Positions 17,542-29,459 of a stretch of 64,000 nt of DNA are shown piece after piece. Every line of letters begins with the position of its first letter. The first letter of the stretch is position 1. A model generated the notes under the pieces. The model ran no database searches. It was not told where the DNA came from and worked only from the letters and a program-made list of their open reading frames with translations. The position numbers were made by a program, and so were the translations under genes. Source of the stretch: Halomonas qaidamensis (lineage in GTDB: Bacteria > Pseudomonadota > Gammaproteobacteria > Pseudomonadales > Halomonadaceae); contig NZ_CP080627.1 of the NCBI RefSeq assembly GCF_025917315.1, positions 3,162,001 through 3,226,000 of the forward strand, read 5' to 3'.

Positions 17542-18846
17542 TTATCTGTTCATTGCCTCTGGTAGATATAACGCAATCTCTGGAAAGAGGTGCATAAAGG
17601 CAATTGCTAGCAGCATCAGTAAAAAGAACGGCAACGTAGCTTTCGTGATAGTGACAATATCTTTTCCTGTAAGCCCCTGAATTACAAATAGATTAAATCC
17701 AACAGGCGGGGTGATTTGCGACATTTCCACCACAATCACAAGATAGATACCGAACCAAATCAAATCGAAACCAGCAGCGCTAATGACCGGCATGATAATC
17801 GCAGTCACTAATAAAATCAGCGAAATACCATCCAGAAAACAGCCCATAATCAGTAGCAATAGCGTTAAAGCTACTAACAGCATTGTAGGCGATAACCCCA
17901 TCTCACCAATCGCCCGTGCCAATTGCATCGGCACCTGAGTAAAACCCATTGCTGAGGTGAGAAATGACGCACCGGCAATAATAAAGGCGATCATGCATGC
18001 AGTACGCACGGCGGCAAATAACGAGCTGGTAAAGATGTCGCGATTAAAGTGGCCATTAAAATGCGCAATAACCATCGACAGCACAACGCCCACCGCTGCA
18101 GCTTCTGTTGGTGATGCAAGGCCTCCATAAATCGATACGATAATACCGCCAATAAGCAGCAGAATTGGCACCAGCGACCAGGTATTGCGCAGCTTCTCAA
18201 CGAAGCTCATACCCGACTCATCAGCACCGGTTAACCCGTTTCGATTACCTTTCAACAGAGCCCACAACACGAGATAGGTCATGAACATGGCTAAGATCAT
18301 CAGCCCTGGTCCAATACCTGCCATAAATAACCGAGTAATGGACTGCTCAGTCACTACACCATATACAATCAACACAATGGAAGGCGGAATGAGTAGTCCC
18401 AGCGTCGATGCGCTAGCCAAAGTGCCAATGGCCATATTGCTGTCATAGCCGCGCCGCTCGAGTTCCGGCAGGGTCATTTTCCCCACCGTGGCACAGGTCG
18501 CTGCCGAAGAGCCACATACGGCGGCAAACATGCCACTACCAATGATATTGGTATGCAACAGGCGACCCGGTAGGCGGTTTAACCAAGGTGACAAACCACG
18601 AAACATATTGTCGGCTAGACCCGAGCGAAACAGAATCTCACCCATCCAGATAAACATCGGCAACGCCGTTAAATCCCAGCCATAGCTCGCTCCCCAAAAA
18701 TCCGAGGCAAGAATAGGGCCGGGGTCAAAAGGACTAAAAAACTGAAGGGCAACCCAGGCAGTGCCAATTAGAGCAAAGGCAATCCAGACGCCACTACCTA
18801 ACAGCACCACGAGGGTAAAAATAGTAACCAAACTGAGTAATAGCAC
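17542..18846 (-). CDS. TRAP transporter large permease (DctM)
   Basis: 434-aa membrane subunit that couples sodium entry to solute uptake, with about twelve hydrophobic segments and family motifs such as GSGMFAAVCGSSAATCATVGKMTLPEL near residue 90 and LIPPSIVLIVYGVV near 150. Start is GTG at 18846, with GGGAGA 8 bases upstream. It is third in LysR-dctP-dctQ-dctM on the minus strand and ends 29 bp from the convergent HDOD-GGDEF gene. Confidence 0.94.
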   Translation of the reverse strand: MLLLSLVTIFTLVVLLGSGVWIAFALIGTAWVALQFFSPFDPGPILASDFWGASYGWDLTALPMFIWMGEILFRSGLADNMFRGLSPWLNRLPGRLLHTNIIGSGMFAAVCGSSAATCATVGKMTLPELERRGYDSNMAIGTLASASTLGLLIPPSIVLIVYGVVTEQSITRLFMAGIGPGLMILAMFMTYLVLWALLKGNRNGLTGADESGMSFVEKLRNTWSLVPILLLIGGIIVSIYGGLASPTEAAAVGVVLSMVIAHFNGHFNRDIFTSSLFAAVRTACMIAFIIAGASFLTSAMGFTQVPMQLARAIGEMGLSPTMLLVALTLLLLIMGCFLDGISLILLVTAIIMPVISAAGFDLIWFGIYLVIVVEMSQITPPVGFNLFVIQGLTGKDIVTITKATLPFFLLMLLAIAFMHLFPEIALYLPEAMNR

Positions 18847-18869
18847 GAGGGTATCTCCCGAGTAGCGTC

Positions 18870-19433
18870 TTAATGCGCTTCGTTGTCGTCGATGGCGGTC
18901 ACTTCACGGAAGCTCGCAGGGTCGCGAATGGCAATGCGCAGCGCTATCCACAGTGCCTCCATCAGCGCCAATGCCAACAGCCCTACCCCAACAATCAATA
19001 CTGATTGAGGTATCCACAAGGGAATAGATAAAAAGCCTGACGACACGTCGTTGTATTGAAGGCTTTCCCTGGCTAATCCAATTAAGCCGTAGGCCAGCAA
19101 AAGGCTGATCACTACCGCAACAAGCAATCCAAACACCTCAAACCAGACGCGGATTGCAGCAGGTAAACGCGAGATAAGTAGCGTCACCCTAATATGGGCA
19201 TGATGAACAAAGGTGTAGGCCAGCCCAAGAAATGTGGCGCCTACTAACAGATATGAAGCCATCTCAGACACGCCGGTGATGCTCACGCCAAGTCGGCTAA
19301 GGCCAACCAAAACCAGCAGCGCATCTACTAAGCGAAACGTGACCTGCAGTGCGATAAGTGCACAAATAGCCACCATACACGCGGCTGCACCCCAGGCACC
19401 GAGGCGGTAGAGTTTGTCGAATTTAAACATCAT
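18870..19433 (-). CDS. TRAP transporter small permease (DctQ)
   Basis: 187-aa protein with four hydrophobic segments typical of DctQ. I prefer ATG 19433 (MMFKFDKLYRLG), which gives the family's usual short cytosolic N-terminus; the longer frame to 19499 adds 22 residues that do not look like the family. The ribosome site is weak for either. The gap to dctP holds a 13-bp tandem repeat array. Confidence 0.85.
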   Translation of the reverse strand: MMFKFDKLYRLGAWGAAACMVAICALIALQVTFRLVDALLVLVGLSRLGVSITGVSEMASYLLVGATFLGLAYTFVHHAHIRVTLLISRLPAAIRVWFEVFGLLVAVVISLLLAYGLIGLARESLQYNDVSSGFLSIPLWIPQSVLIVGVGLLALALMEALWIALRIAIRDPASFREVTAIDDNEAH

Positions 19434-19502
19434 GTTCGCAGTCTCATTGAGCGCGTGGGTGGAAAGGGCGACACAATTAGCCGCCCTTAAAGCCAGCATT
19501 AG

Positions 19503-19580
19503 TTATTAAAACCAGTCATTAAAACCAGTCATTAAAACCAGTCATTAAGACTAGATACTAAGACCAGATACTAAGGCTCA
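19503..19580. repeat. tandem repeat, 6 x 13 bp, between dctP and dctQ
   Basis: Six consecutive 13-bp units; the central ones read TCATTAAAACCAG on the plus strand and the outer ones drift. The last unit ends with the three bases (19578-19580) that form the dctP stop codon. The array fills most of the gap between dctP and dctQ. Confidence 0.95.
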
Positions 19581-20567
19581 GTTATCGCGCTGTTCGCGAT
19601 AGCTCTCTAAGGCTTGCTTTGCATCGTCGTCAGCACGAGATTCCCAGTCGGCAAATAGCTCATCACCAGCCGCTTGCAGTGCAGCAGAAACCGCTTCATT
19701 AGGCTCAGAAACCGAAATACCATTTTCTTTCAGTGTTTCCAGGCTAGCCTCATTATTCTCGCGGCTCATTTGCCAGCCACGCTCTTCAGCACGCGCTGCG
19801 GCTTCCATTAGGGCATCTTGGGTAGCTTCATCTAAACGGTCAAAGCTGCGCTGGCTCATAAACACAATGTTCTTAGGCAGCCACAAGTTAGCATCGGTGT
19901 AGTCGGTCACGTAGTCCCAGGCAGCCATTGAGTTGCCGGTAGAACTGGACGTAATCATGGCATCCACACGACCGGTGCTAAATGCAGTAGGAATATCAGA
20001 CTCCTCAGTTTCCGTCGGGCTGCCACCTAAATTATCAACGAAACGCTGAGTATTAATATTCGGCGCACGCACCCGCAAGCCATCAAACTGATCGGGGTCC
20101 GTTAACGGCTCAGAAGTGTAAATTCCCTGGGCGGGCCAAGCGACAGCATAGAGAGGAACCATTCCTTCATAGGCAAATAGCTCAGTAATCATCGGCTTAG
20201 TGGCTTCCCACAAGGCATAGGCATCTTCATAGCTACCGGCTACCCCCGGCAACGTATCGACTTCGAAAATAGGATCATCGTTTGAAAGAATGGAGAGAAA
20301 AACTTCGCCAGCATCAATCGTGCCGCGGCGCACCGACGGTTTAATTTCACCATGAGAAACCAGAGAACCACCGCTATGCACCGTAATGGTTAAATCACCA
20401 TTAGTGGCTTCGGCCACATCCTCTGCAAACTGTTTGTTGTTTTGGGTATGGAAACTTGCATCACCATAAGGCGTTGCCATGGTCCACTCAGCCGCCTGAA
20501 CGGTCGCCGCAGCAGCAAGGCTGCAAGCGGTCACTAGCAGTAATGGCGTTGTTATATGTTTATGCAT
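19578..20567 (-). CDS. TRAP transporter solute-binding protein (DctP)
   Basis: 329-aa periplasmic receptor. Residues 1-25 form a signal peptide ending VQA before AEWTMATPYG. The DctP fold is visible in AEWTMATPYGDASFHTQNNKQFAEDV, in LTDPDQFDGLRVRAP with its ligand-binding Arg, and in NIVFMSQRSFDRL. GAGGA precedes the ATG. It is encoded just after a LysR regulator and divergent from pxpABC, so 5-oxoproline or a related amide/acid is a reasonable candidate ligand, but the ligand cannot be read from sequence. Confidence 0.93.
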   Translation of the reverse strand: MHKHITTPLLLVTACSLAAAATVQAAEWTMATPYGDASFHTQNNKQFAEDVAEATNGDLTITVHSGGSLVSHGEIKPSVRRGTIDAGEVFLSILSNDDPIFEVDTLPGVAGSYEDAYALWEATKPMITELFAYEGMVPLYAVAWPAQGIYTSEPLTDPDQFDGLRVRAPNINTQRFVDNLGGSPTETEESDIPTAFSTGRVDAMITSSSTGNSMAAWDYVTDYTDANLWLPKNIVFMSQRSFDRLDEATQDALMEAAARAEERGWQMSRENNEASLETLKENGISVSEPNEAVSAALQAAGDELFADWESRADDDAKQALESYREQRDN

Positions 20568-20599
20568 GGGGACGTCCTCTTATTCATATTAATGGGAGT

Positions 20600-21589
20600 T
20601 CAGGTTAATCGAGGTGTTACTTCGGGGGTGGCAAGGGTCGCGCCAGGTTGAACCCAACGCCCGGTAAAACATGTATTTGCCATGTCAGCGCGCCGTTCTC
20701 TAGCATAGTTAGCGGCACACTCTTGGGCGATCCGGCCCACGCTGCGACAAAAGCGCGGGTGGTTTGCACTGCGCCAAATCACATCATAGTTCATCGGCGG
20801 CAAAGGGGCGGGGAGCGCTAAACGGTATAGATCACCCCGGCGCCACTCATCCAGCACGGTGGCAACAGGTAACGCGCCAATCCCCAGCCCTTCCATAGTC
20901 ATCCGCGCAATAGTCATTAGCGTGCTGACACTGTGGATGCGCGGCTGCTGGACGCCCATATCAGCAAGATAACGTACCAATTCTTCATAAGGGCGGGCCT
21001 GCCGACCAAAGGAGATAAACGGCAACGCGTGACACCAAGCGTCTGGGCGTTCGCTTAGCAACGCGGCATGGCGAGGTGAGACAAACATGCCCATTTCATA
21101 AGGGCTTAACCTATCGCACTCAATTTGCTCTGGGGCTAGGTAGCCATTCATGGCCAGTAAAATATCGAGTTCATTACCTATCAACCGATTATTGAGGGCC
21201 GGCGAATAGTCGACAGTGAGCTCAATAATTAGCTTGGGATAACGCTCGGTAAGGCGCTGAATAAAATCAGGAAACCAACTATGGGCAATGGTTTCGATAG
21301 TGCCAAGCCGCAAGGGAGCGGAAAACGTTTCAGCGTTATCAAACAGCTTTAGCGCCTCGTCACGCTGATGCAGTATGCGCTCAGCATGCAGAAAGAATTC
21401 ACGGCCACGCATAGTCGGCTGAATTGGACGCGCAGAGCGCTCAAGCAACAGCTCCCCAACGGTGCTCTCTAAACGTGAGATACGCTCAGAAATAGAGGGC
21501 TGGGTAATATGCAGGCGTACGGCAGCCTTGCGAAAAGAGCCCAGTTTTACCGCCCATACAAAAGCGTCTAGCTCTTTGAAATCAAGCAT
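20600..21589 (-). CDS. LysR-family regulator upstream of the TRAP genes
   Basis: 329-aa regulator from ATG 21589. Residues 1-65 form the winged HTH (FKELDAFVWAVKLGSFRKAA, ITQPSISERISRLE), and about 90-300 the periplasmic-binding-like effector domain. The longer frame to 21640 only adds residues outside the family. It lies 32 bp before dctP and opposite pxpA, so it probably controls both the transporter and pxpABC in response to their substrate. The last 25 residues go beyond the usual domain end. Confidence 0.88.
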   Translation of the reverse strand: MLDFKELDAFVWAVKLGSFRKAAVRLHITQPSISERISRLESTVGELLLERSARPIQPTMRGREFFLHAERILHQRDEALKLFDNAETFSAPLRLGTIETIAHSWFPDFIQRLTERYPKLIIELTVDYSPALNNRLIGNELDILLAMNGYLAPEQIECDRLSPYEMGMFVSPRHAALLSERPDAWCHALPFISFGRQARPYEELVRYLADMGVQQPRIHSVSTLMTIARMTMEGLGIGALPVATVLDEWRRGDLYRLALPAPLPPMNYDVIWRSANHPRFCRSVGRIAQECAANYARERRADMANTCFTGRWVQPGATLATPEVTPRLT

Positions 21590-21597
21590 ACATTTGC

Positions 21598-21798
21598 CTA
21601 ACCAACGGTTGCAGTAATATCGGCAGAGGTTGCCACACAACGCAGGTAGCGTCGCGCGCTATGGCGCTCTCTAGCGCAATGTATCACTGAGTGAAACGAG
21701 CGCATTACTTTGTGATGCAATCTTAAGGCCAGCATGGTGGTGTTACCTATGGCGGCACACTGAACGCTAACAAACTGTTCCGTGGTCGGCATTTGCAT
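21598..21798 (-). CDS. small basic protein or leader ORF before the LysR gene
   Basis: 66-aa reading frame with an excellent translation start: AAGGAG 7 bases before ATG 21798. It ends 8 bp before the LysR start. The second half is rich in Arg and His (ARERHSARRYL) and faintly resembles the short basic DUF1127 proteins, but the match is weak. It could be a real small protein, or a leader whose translation feeds the poorly signalled LysR start. Confidence 0.4.
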   Translation of the reverse strand: MQMPTTEQFVSVQCAAIGNTTMLALRLHHKVMRSFHSVIHCARERHSARRYLRCVATSADITATVG

Positions 21799-22237
21799 GT
21801 TTCACTCCTTCAAACGTCTCACTAACCGCCGATTATTATTTCTGCTGCAGATATTTTCTAAAGCTGGCGTGAGCGCTTTTTTATAATCTTTTATCAAGTC
21901 GCTTTATTTATTTGATAATCGTAACCAAGCTCAGGGTCAACTATTTTTCCAATAAATAACAGCATGATAGGAAGCTCCGATACTCAGTATCAGTAAAAAC
22001 GATTGGAACTTAACAAGATAGGTTCATATATTGGTTTTAAGCAACCATGCTGCTAACCAAGCTAATTAGTTACAACTGATGGTGTCGGCCGACATTTATA
22101 ATCGGTACTTTACAACGGCTTATTTAATATTAGCGCTCTATTATTAAAAACAGAATTTTGTTACTGCTGCTATGAATAATAGGCAGCTAACCACTACGTT
22201 AAGCTAATAAATTCAAAAAAAACGGCTAGGAGACATT
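21799..22237. other. divergent intergenic region, LysR/TRAP versus pxpABC
   Basis: 439 bp of AT-rich DNA between the small ORF and pxpA. It must hold both promoters and probably LysR sites, but I could not identify a specific operator with confidence. No RNA gene recognised. Confidence 0.5.
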
Positions 22238-22990
22238 ATGGCAATCCCACTGTTGAACTGCGACATGGGCGAAAGCTTTGGTAATTGGTCAATTGGCTTA
22301 GATGCTGAAGTAATGCCTCACGTTGACTGTGCCAACATTGCCTGTGGCTATCACGCCTCGGACCCCCATGTCATGCGTCGCACCGTTGCGCTCGCGGTAC
22401 AACATGGGGTACGGATCGGCGCACATCCAGGCTACCCCGATTTAATGGGGTTCGGCCGCCGCTCGATGGCCTGTTCCCCCGCCGAAGTGGAAGATATGGT
22501 GCTCTATCAAGTGGGTGCGCTAGCCGCTATTTGCCAAGCAGAAGGCACAGCACTTAGCTACATTAAACCCCACGGGGCAATGTATAACGATATGGCGGCC
22601 AACCTTGAACTACTGGAAGGCGTTATGCTTGCAGTTCGTGCTTATGATGCCAGCCTCCCGCTGATGGTAATGGCTACCGCCGACCCCGAGCCTCATCGTC
22701 AGTTAGCAAAAAAAATGGGCATTACCCTGTGGTTTGAAACCTTTGCTGACCGCGCTTATGAAGCAACCGGCCATCTCGCCTCTCGTCGCCTGGAAGGTGC
22801 GGTTCATCACGATCAAGCCACTATCGTTGCGCAGGCCGTAGCACTTGCCAAAGGCGAGGCGCTGACTGCCCGCGATGGCAGCACACTGCAGCTGCCCTGC
22901 GACACTTTGTGCGTGCATGGCGACAACCCAGAATCAGTCGCTGCCGTGCGGGCTATTCGCGATGCCTTTACAGCGCTGGAGTCGGCGTGA
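22238..22990 (+). CDS. pxpA: 5-oxoprolinase subunit PxpA (LamB/YcsF family)
   Basis: 250 aa, usual length. The N-terminus N-C-D-M-G-E-S-F-G, the [12 protein letters not shown] motif and the [15 protein letters not shown] motif identify the family. With PxpB and PxpC it hydrolyses 5-oxo-L-proline to glutamate using ATP. AGGAG lies 6 bases before the ATG. The stop overlaps the GTG start of pxpB. Confidence 0.96.
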   Translation: MAIPLLNCDMGESFGNWSIGLDAEVMPHVDCANIACGYHASDPHVMRRTVALAVQHGVRIGAHPGYPDLMGFGRRSMACSPAEVEDMVLYQVGALAAICQAEGTALSYIKPHGAMYNDMAANLELLEGVMLAVRAYDASLPLMVMATADPEPHRQLAKKMGITLWFETFADRAYEATGHLASRRLEGAVHHDQATIVAQAVALAKGEALTARDGSTLQLPCDTLCVHGDNPESVAAVRAIRDAFTALESA

Positions 22991-23691
22991 AACTGCGTTT
23001 AGAAACGGCGGCGATGGACGCCATAACGGTACGCTTGTTTGATACTATCGATGAATCCAATATGGCGTGGATCATCGCTGCCGATCAAACCCTACGCAAG
23101 GCGCTGGGTGGGGCACTCATTGACCTAATTCCCTCTTACACCACGCTGCTGGTGCACTATGACAGCCAGCAACTCACATTTGCCCACGTCACGACGCTAA
23201 TTCGCAATGCCCTACGCGACTTAACGCCCGCTGAGTCGCAGAACGGCCAACTGCATGAGATACCTGTGTGGTACGACGAAAGCGTTGGCCCTGAGCTGCC
23301 GCTGGTGGCAAAGCGCGCTGGCATCAGCATTGAGGCTTTGATTGAACGTCACTGCGACCATGATTACTGCGTATTCGCGCTGGGCTTCGCCCCCGGCTAC
23401 GGTTTTATGGGCTTGGTAGACGAAGGCATCGCTACACCACGCTTGAAAACACCGCGACGCAAAGTCGCGGCAGGCAGTGTGGGCATTGCCGATCGACAAA
23501 CCGCTATCTACCCACTCCTTTCTCCAGGGGGGTGGAATATTTTAGGCCGCACCGCCGTACCGCTGTTTGAATACGCTAAGCGGGGCGAGCCTCTACTACG
23601 CCCTGGCGACAAAGTGCGCTTCAAAGCAATCAGTAAACAAGAATTCGCAACAGCAGGAGGCGATACAACGCCGATGGAGGAGCGGTCATGA
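22987..23691 (+). CDS. pxpB: 5-oxoprolinase subunit PxpB
   Basis: 234 aa (carboxyltransferase domain subdomain 1, KipI family). Family segments visible: [37 protein letters not shown] and [12 protein letters not shown] chose GTG 22987, which overlaps the pxpA stop as GTGA; the frame stays open upstream to 22909 but that part lies in pxpA. ATG 23014 is the only other candidate and would trim nine residues. Confidence 0.94.
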   Translation: MKLRLETAAMDAITVRLFDTIDESNMAWIIAADQTLRKALGGALIDLIPSYTTLLVHYDSQQLTFAHVTTLIRNALRDLTPAESQNGQLHEIPVWYDESVGPELPLVAKRAGISIEALIERHCDHDYCVFALGFAPGYGFMGLVDEGIATPRLKTPRRKVAAGSVGIADRQTAIYPLLSPGGWNILGRTAVPLFEYAKRGEPLLRPGDKVRFKAISKQEFATAGGDTTPMEERS

Positions 23692-24617
23692 GCCAAGCAA
23701 TGCTGACCGTTAAGCAAGCCGGGCCGCTAGCGCTCATTCAAGATACCGGACGATTCGGCGTGGGCCATTTGGGTGTCACCCAGGGCGGTGCCGCCGACTG
23801 GATATCGTTTCGCTGGGCAAACTGGCTACTCGGTAACGCGCCAGACTGCGCGGCGCTGGAAATTGTGATGGGTGGTAATCTCAGCTTGGTTGCTAATGCA
23901 GAGGTGCGCCTAGCACTGTCTGGAGCCGACCTTGGCGCTACCGTCGATGGCCAGCCACTTGCCACCAATACAAGCTTTCTGCTGCGCTCTGGACAAACGC
24001 TCATTTTCCGCCAGCCCCGCCGTGGTCTGCGAGCCTACCTCGCGTTTCCGGGAGGGTTAGACGTGCCAGAAGTACTGGGCAGCCGCGCTTGCACTGCCCG
24101 CGAGCAAATTGGCGGGCTCAGAGATGATGGCAAACCGCTGCAAACCGGTGACCAGCTCATCTGGCACGGCGGCGTTACCGCCAAGCGTGAGATGCCTGAA
24201 GGAACAAAACCCGCCATGCCGGAAAAAAACTGCCAACTCAGCATGGTGCTTGGCTCGCAGGCTTCATATTTCGCCGGACGTAGTCTGTACAACGCGTTTA
24301 ACCAGCCTTGGACGGTAGATAACCGCGCTGATAGAATGGGTATTCGTCTCACTGGAGCACCGCTGCGCAGCTCACTGAGCGGCATTATTTCCGAAGGCAT
24401 TCCACTTGGCGCCGTGCAAATCCCACCCGACGGCCAGCCGATTATTTTGATGAATGATCGCCAAACCATCGGCGGCTACCCACGCTTAGGTGCACTTACA
24501 CCCATGGCCTGTGCCCTGCTTGCTCAATGCTTACCAGGAACAGAGGTGCGTTTGCGCCCGATCAGTGCCAGCCAAGCGCAAGTCGCTTATCGGAATCAGA
24601 TGTGTGTATGGCAATAA
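23688..24617 (+). CDS. pxpC: 5-oxoprolinase subunit PxpC
   Basis: 309 aa (carboxyltransferase domain subdomain 2, KipA family). Typical segments: QDTGRFGVGHLGVTQGGAADW near residue 19, ANWLLGN, AYLAFPGGLDVPEVLGSR, and NRADRMGIRL near 208. ATG overlaps the pxpB stop by 4 bases. The operon is closed by a terminator at 24639. Confidence 0.95.
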   Translation: MSQAMLTVKQAGPLALIQDTGRFGVGHLGVTQGGAADWISFRWANWLLGNAPDCAALEIVMGGNLSLVANAEVRLALSGADLGATVDGQPLATNTSFLLRSGQTLIFRQPRRGLRAYLAFPGGLDVPEVLGSRACTAREQIGGLRDDGKPLQTGDQLIWHGGVTAKREMPEGTKPAMPEKNCQLSMVLGSQASYFAGRSLYNAFNQPWTVDNRADRMGIRLTGAPLRSSLSGIISEGIPLGAVQIPPDGQPIILMNDRQTIGGYPRLGALTPMACALLAQCLPGTEVRLRPISASQAQVAYRNQMCVWQ

Positions 24618-24638
24618 AACAGGCTGCCTAAAATAGAA

Positions 24639-24664
24639 AAGGCATCCAACGGGATGCCTTTATT
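24639..24664. terminator. bidirectional terminator between pxpC and phoX
   Basis: AAGGCATCC, 4-base loop, GGATGCCTT, flanked by A-rich and T-rich ends. It serves the two convergent genes. Confidence 0.85.
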
Positions 24665-24684
24665 AACAGTGGCGTTACTCACTC

Positions 24685-26709
24685 TTAAGCGCCAACAATA
24701 CCGCCATCTTCACGGGTAATCACCAGCGTCGCAGAGCGTGGAATAGCGCTTCCCCCCTCAGGCCAGTGACTAATAAAGTTGCCAGCGGCAAAGTCATCCG
24801 CAGGGGTCGTGGCTCCTGGATGCTGGACGTTAACAAACATGGTGCGCTGGTCAGGTGTTGTCACTACGCCGGTGATCTCCTGGCCTATTGGCCCAGTCAA
24901 AAAGCGTTTTATTTCGCCTGTTTCTGGGTTAGCGACCAACATCTGGTTATTGCCAAAGGCTTCAAAGATACCGGTATTCATTACCGACTCGCTGACGTCC
25001 GTTTGTATCCATACCCGGCGGTCAGGGTCGATCCATAAACCGTCAGGGCAGCAGAACATATTGTCGTCATTTAAGGTGTTACCTGCGAGATCACGACTGC
25101 TTTCTTGGTCTCCCCCAAGTACAAACAGATCCCACTGGAAGCGTTCACCAGCATGGCTGCCCTCTTCTTGCCAGCGAATAATATGCCCGAAGTTATTGTT
25201 GGCGCGCGGGTTGGCAGCGTCTTCATCGCCCTCTTCACGGCGGGTGTTGTTGGTCAGGGTAAAATATACCTGCCCAGTGACAGGGTCGACTGCTCCCCAT
25301 TCAGGGCGGTCCATTTTTGTGGCACCGACAACATCCGCAGCGCTGCGCGTATTGACTAAGATATCCGCCAGATCTGCAAAACCATTGTCGGGCGTCAAAC
25401 CGTTCTGACCAGGCGCAAGCGCTAGCCACTCACCGCTGCCATCTTCATTAAATTTGGCAACGTATAAGGTACCTTCATCCAACAGTGAGCCATCCGCGGT
25501 TGCAGCTTGGTACGGCTGACGAGAAACAAATTTATAGATGTACTCAAAGCGAGCGTCATCCCCTGAGTAAGCAACCACTGGCTGCCCTTCCACCGCAGGC
25601 GCGAAAATAACGCCTTCGTGGGCAAAGCGCCCAAGATGGGTGCGCTTGACAGGAGCAGCGTCCGGCGACATGGGGTCAATTTCAACCATCCAGCCAAAAG
25701 TATGCGGCTCGTTGCGGTAATCGTCAGTCGCACTTGCCCCTTTGCTGCTCGCATCAAAACGGGCAAACATATCATCTTCGCGATCAGCACGATGCCATTG
25801 GTAGCGCCCTGTCTCACGCGTTTCTATCCCATAACGGGTTTGCCTGCGGTCAATATCAGCATCGGTATTGGCGAAGTAGCCCGCCCAATTCTCTTCCGCA
25901 GCCAAATAGGTGTTCCACGGGGTAACGCCATGAGCACAGTTATTAATCGTGCCGCGCGTCATGGTGCCGTCAGGGCTGTAGTGTGTTTTTACGTGGTCAG
26001 TCTCAGCTACTGGCCCTGAAAGTCGCATCGGCGTTTGTGCAGTCACACGGCGGTTTAGCGCATCCTGCACAACGCCCCACTCACCGCTCTCAGCCTGGCG
26101 AACACGTACCAGCGTGATGCCATGGGCATTCATTTCCTTGATGACTTGGTCAGCATCGCGGCTGCCATCCGCATGCTGAGGGAAACCATTACGATCTAAT
26201 GACAACCCAGCAGCCGCGGCATGTAAAAAGCGCGGTTCAACGTACTCATGGTTAAGCACCAGCAGGCCATCGGTGGAACTGCCGTTTAGTGGGAAGAAGT
26301 GCATGCCATCGTGATGGCTTCCTACCTGCTGGGCTTGATCGTCGCCACTGCCATTGTGAGTAAAAGCAGGCATATCGCCACTAATCGGCGTTCCCCACGG
26401 AATAAAGCTCTGTACACGATAACCGTCAGGCACTACCACTTTATCTGCCGCGCTGACCGGTACTGGCTTAAACCCAAGGCTAGGCGATGAAACACCCTCC
26501 TGTGCTGCAAAGGCATTATTAAAGGGCAGTTTGGTTGCCATCAACCCGGCAATCACCGTAGCCAGGCCACCCTTCAGCACGCCCCGCCGAGTTAACCGCT
26601 TTTCGAGCACATCGCCAAAATAAGCATTGTTAGAGACGTTGCTAAGGGGTTCGTCACCTTCTGCGAGAACTACTGAAACCTTACCTGGAACAAAATGCCG
26701 CTGCGCCAT
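24685..26709 (-). CDS. phoX: PhoX-family alkaline phosphatase, Tat-exported
   Basis: 674-aa secreted calcium/iron phosphatase of the DUF839 family that releases phosphate from organic esters. The N-terminal region carries a twin-arginine motif TRRGVLKGG (R41, R42) followed by a hydrophobic stretch, so export is via Tat, as in known PhoX. Family segments include LNHEYVEPRF, NNCAHGVTPWNTYLAAEENW and FCCPDGLWIDPD. I chose ATG 26709 (GGGAGAG 6 bases upstream) over 26754. A candidate Pho box lies upstream at 26783. Confidence 0.93.
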   Translation of the reverse strand: MAQRHFVPGKVSVVLAEGDEPLSNVSNNAYFGDVLEKRLTRRGVLKGGLATVIAGLMATKLPFNNAFAAQEGVSSPSLGFKPVPVSAADKVVVPDGYRVQSFIPWGTPISGDMPAFTHNGSGDDQAQQVGSHHDGMHFFPLNGSSTDGLLVLNHEYVEPRFLHAAAAGLSLDRNGFPQHADGSRDADQVIKEMNAHGITLVRVRQAESGEWGVVQDALNRRVTAQTPMRLSGPVAETDHVKTHYSPDGTMTRGTINNCAHGVTPWNTYLAAEENWAGYFANTDADIDRRQTRYGIETRETGRYQWHRADREDDMFARFDASSKGASATDDYRNEPHTFGWMVEIDPMSPDAAPVKRTHLGRFAHEGVIFAPAVEGQPVVAYSGDDARFEYIYKFVSRQPYQAATADGSLLDEGTLYVAKFNEDGSGEWLALAPGQNGLTPDNGFADLADILVNTRSAADVVGATKMDRPEWGAVDPVTGQVYFTLTNNTRREEGDEDAANPRANNNFGHIIRWQEEGSHAGERFQWDLFVLGGDQESSRDLAGNTLNDDNMFCCPDGLWIDPDRRVWIQTDVSESVMNTGIFEAFGNNQMLVANPETGEIKRFLTGPIGQEITGVVTTPDQRTMFVNVQHPGATTPADDFAAGNFISHWPEGGSAIPRSATLVITREDGGIVGA

Positions 26710-26782
26710 AAGAACTCTCCCTTTAAAAAAACCACTGTGGCTTAACGCCGACAAATCCAGGAGATAAGAATCAGCAATGTTT

Positions 26783-26800
26783 ATGAACGGTAAGTGACAC
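26783..26800 (-). promoter_or_regulatory. candidate Pho box upstream of phoX
   Basis: On the minus strand GTGTCAC, 4-base spacer TTAC, CGTTCAT: two imperfect (5/7 each) copies of the CTGTCAT half-site at the 11-base spacing PhoB uses, 74 bases before the phoX start. PhoB control of phoX is well known in other bacteria; this site is a by-eye match. Confidence 0.4.
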
Positions 26801-26830
26801 TGCAGTTAAACTTACGTGTTATATCGAACC

Positions 26831-26860
26831 AAAAAAAACCCGCATCTTTTCGATGCGGGT
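26831..26860 (-). terminator. Rho-independent terminator of katG
   Basis: On the minus strand AACCCGCATC, short loop, GATGCGGGTT followed by a run of T. It lies 45 bp after the katG stop. Confidence 0.9.
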
Positions 26861-26904
26861 TAGAACAAGCAAGGCGTTGCTTAGAGTAATGGTTACTTCA
26901 ACAT

Positions 26905-29459
<2,555 letters not shown>

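Noticed and set aside
24035..24469. 144-aa minus-strand frame antisense to pxpC
   Set aside because: Inside a clear PxpC gene, no ribosome site.
24779..25408. 209-aa plus-strand frame antisense to phoX
   Set aside because: Lies wholly inside phoX on the opposite strand, low-complexity Ser/Arg/Pro composition and no ribosome site; a shadow of the real gene.
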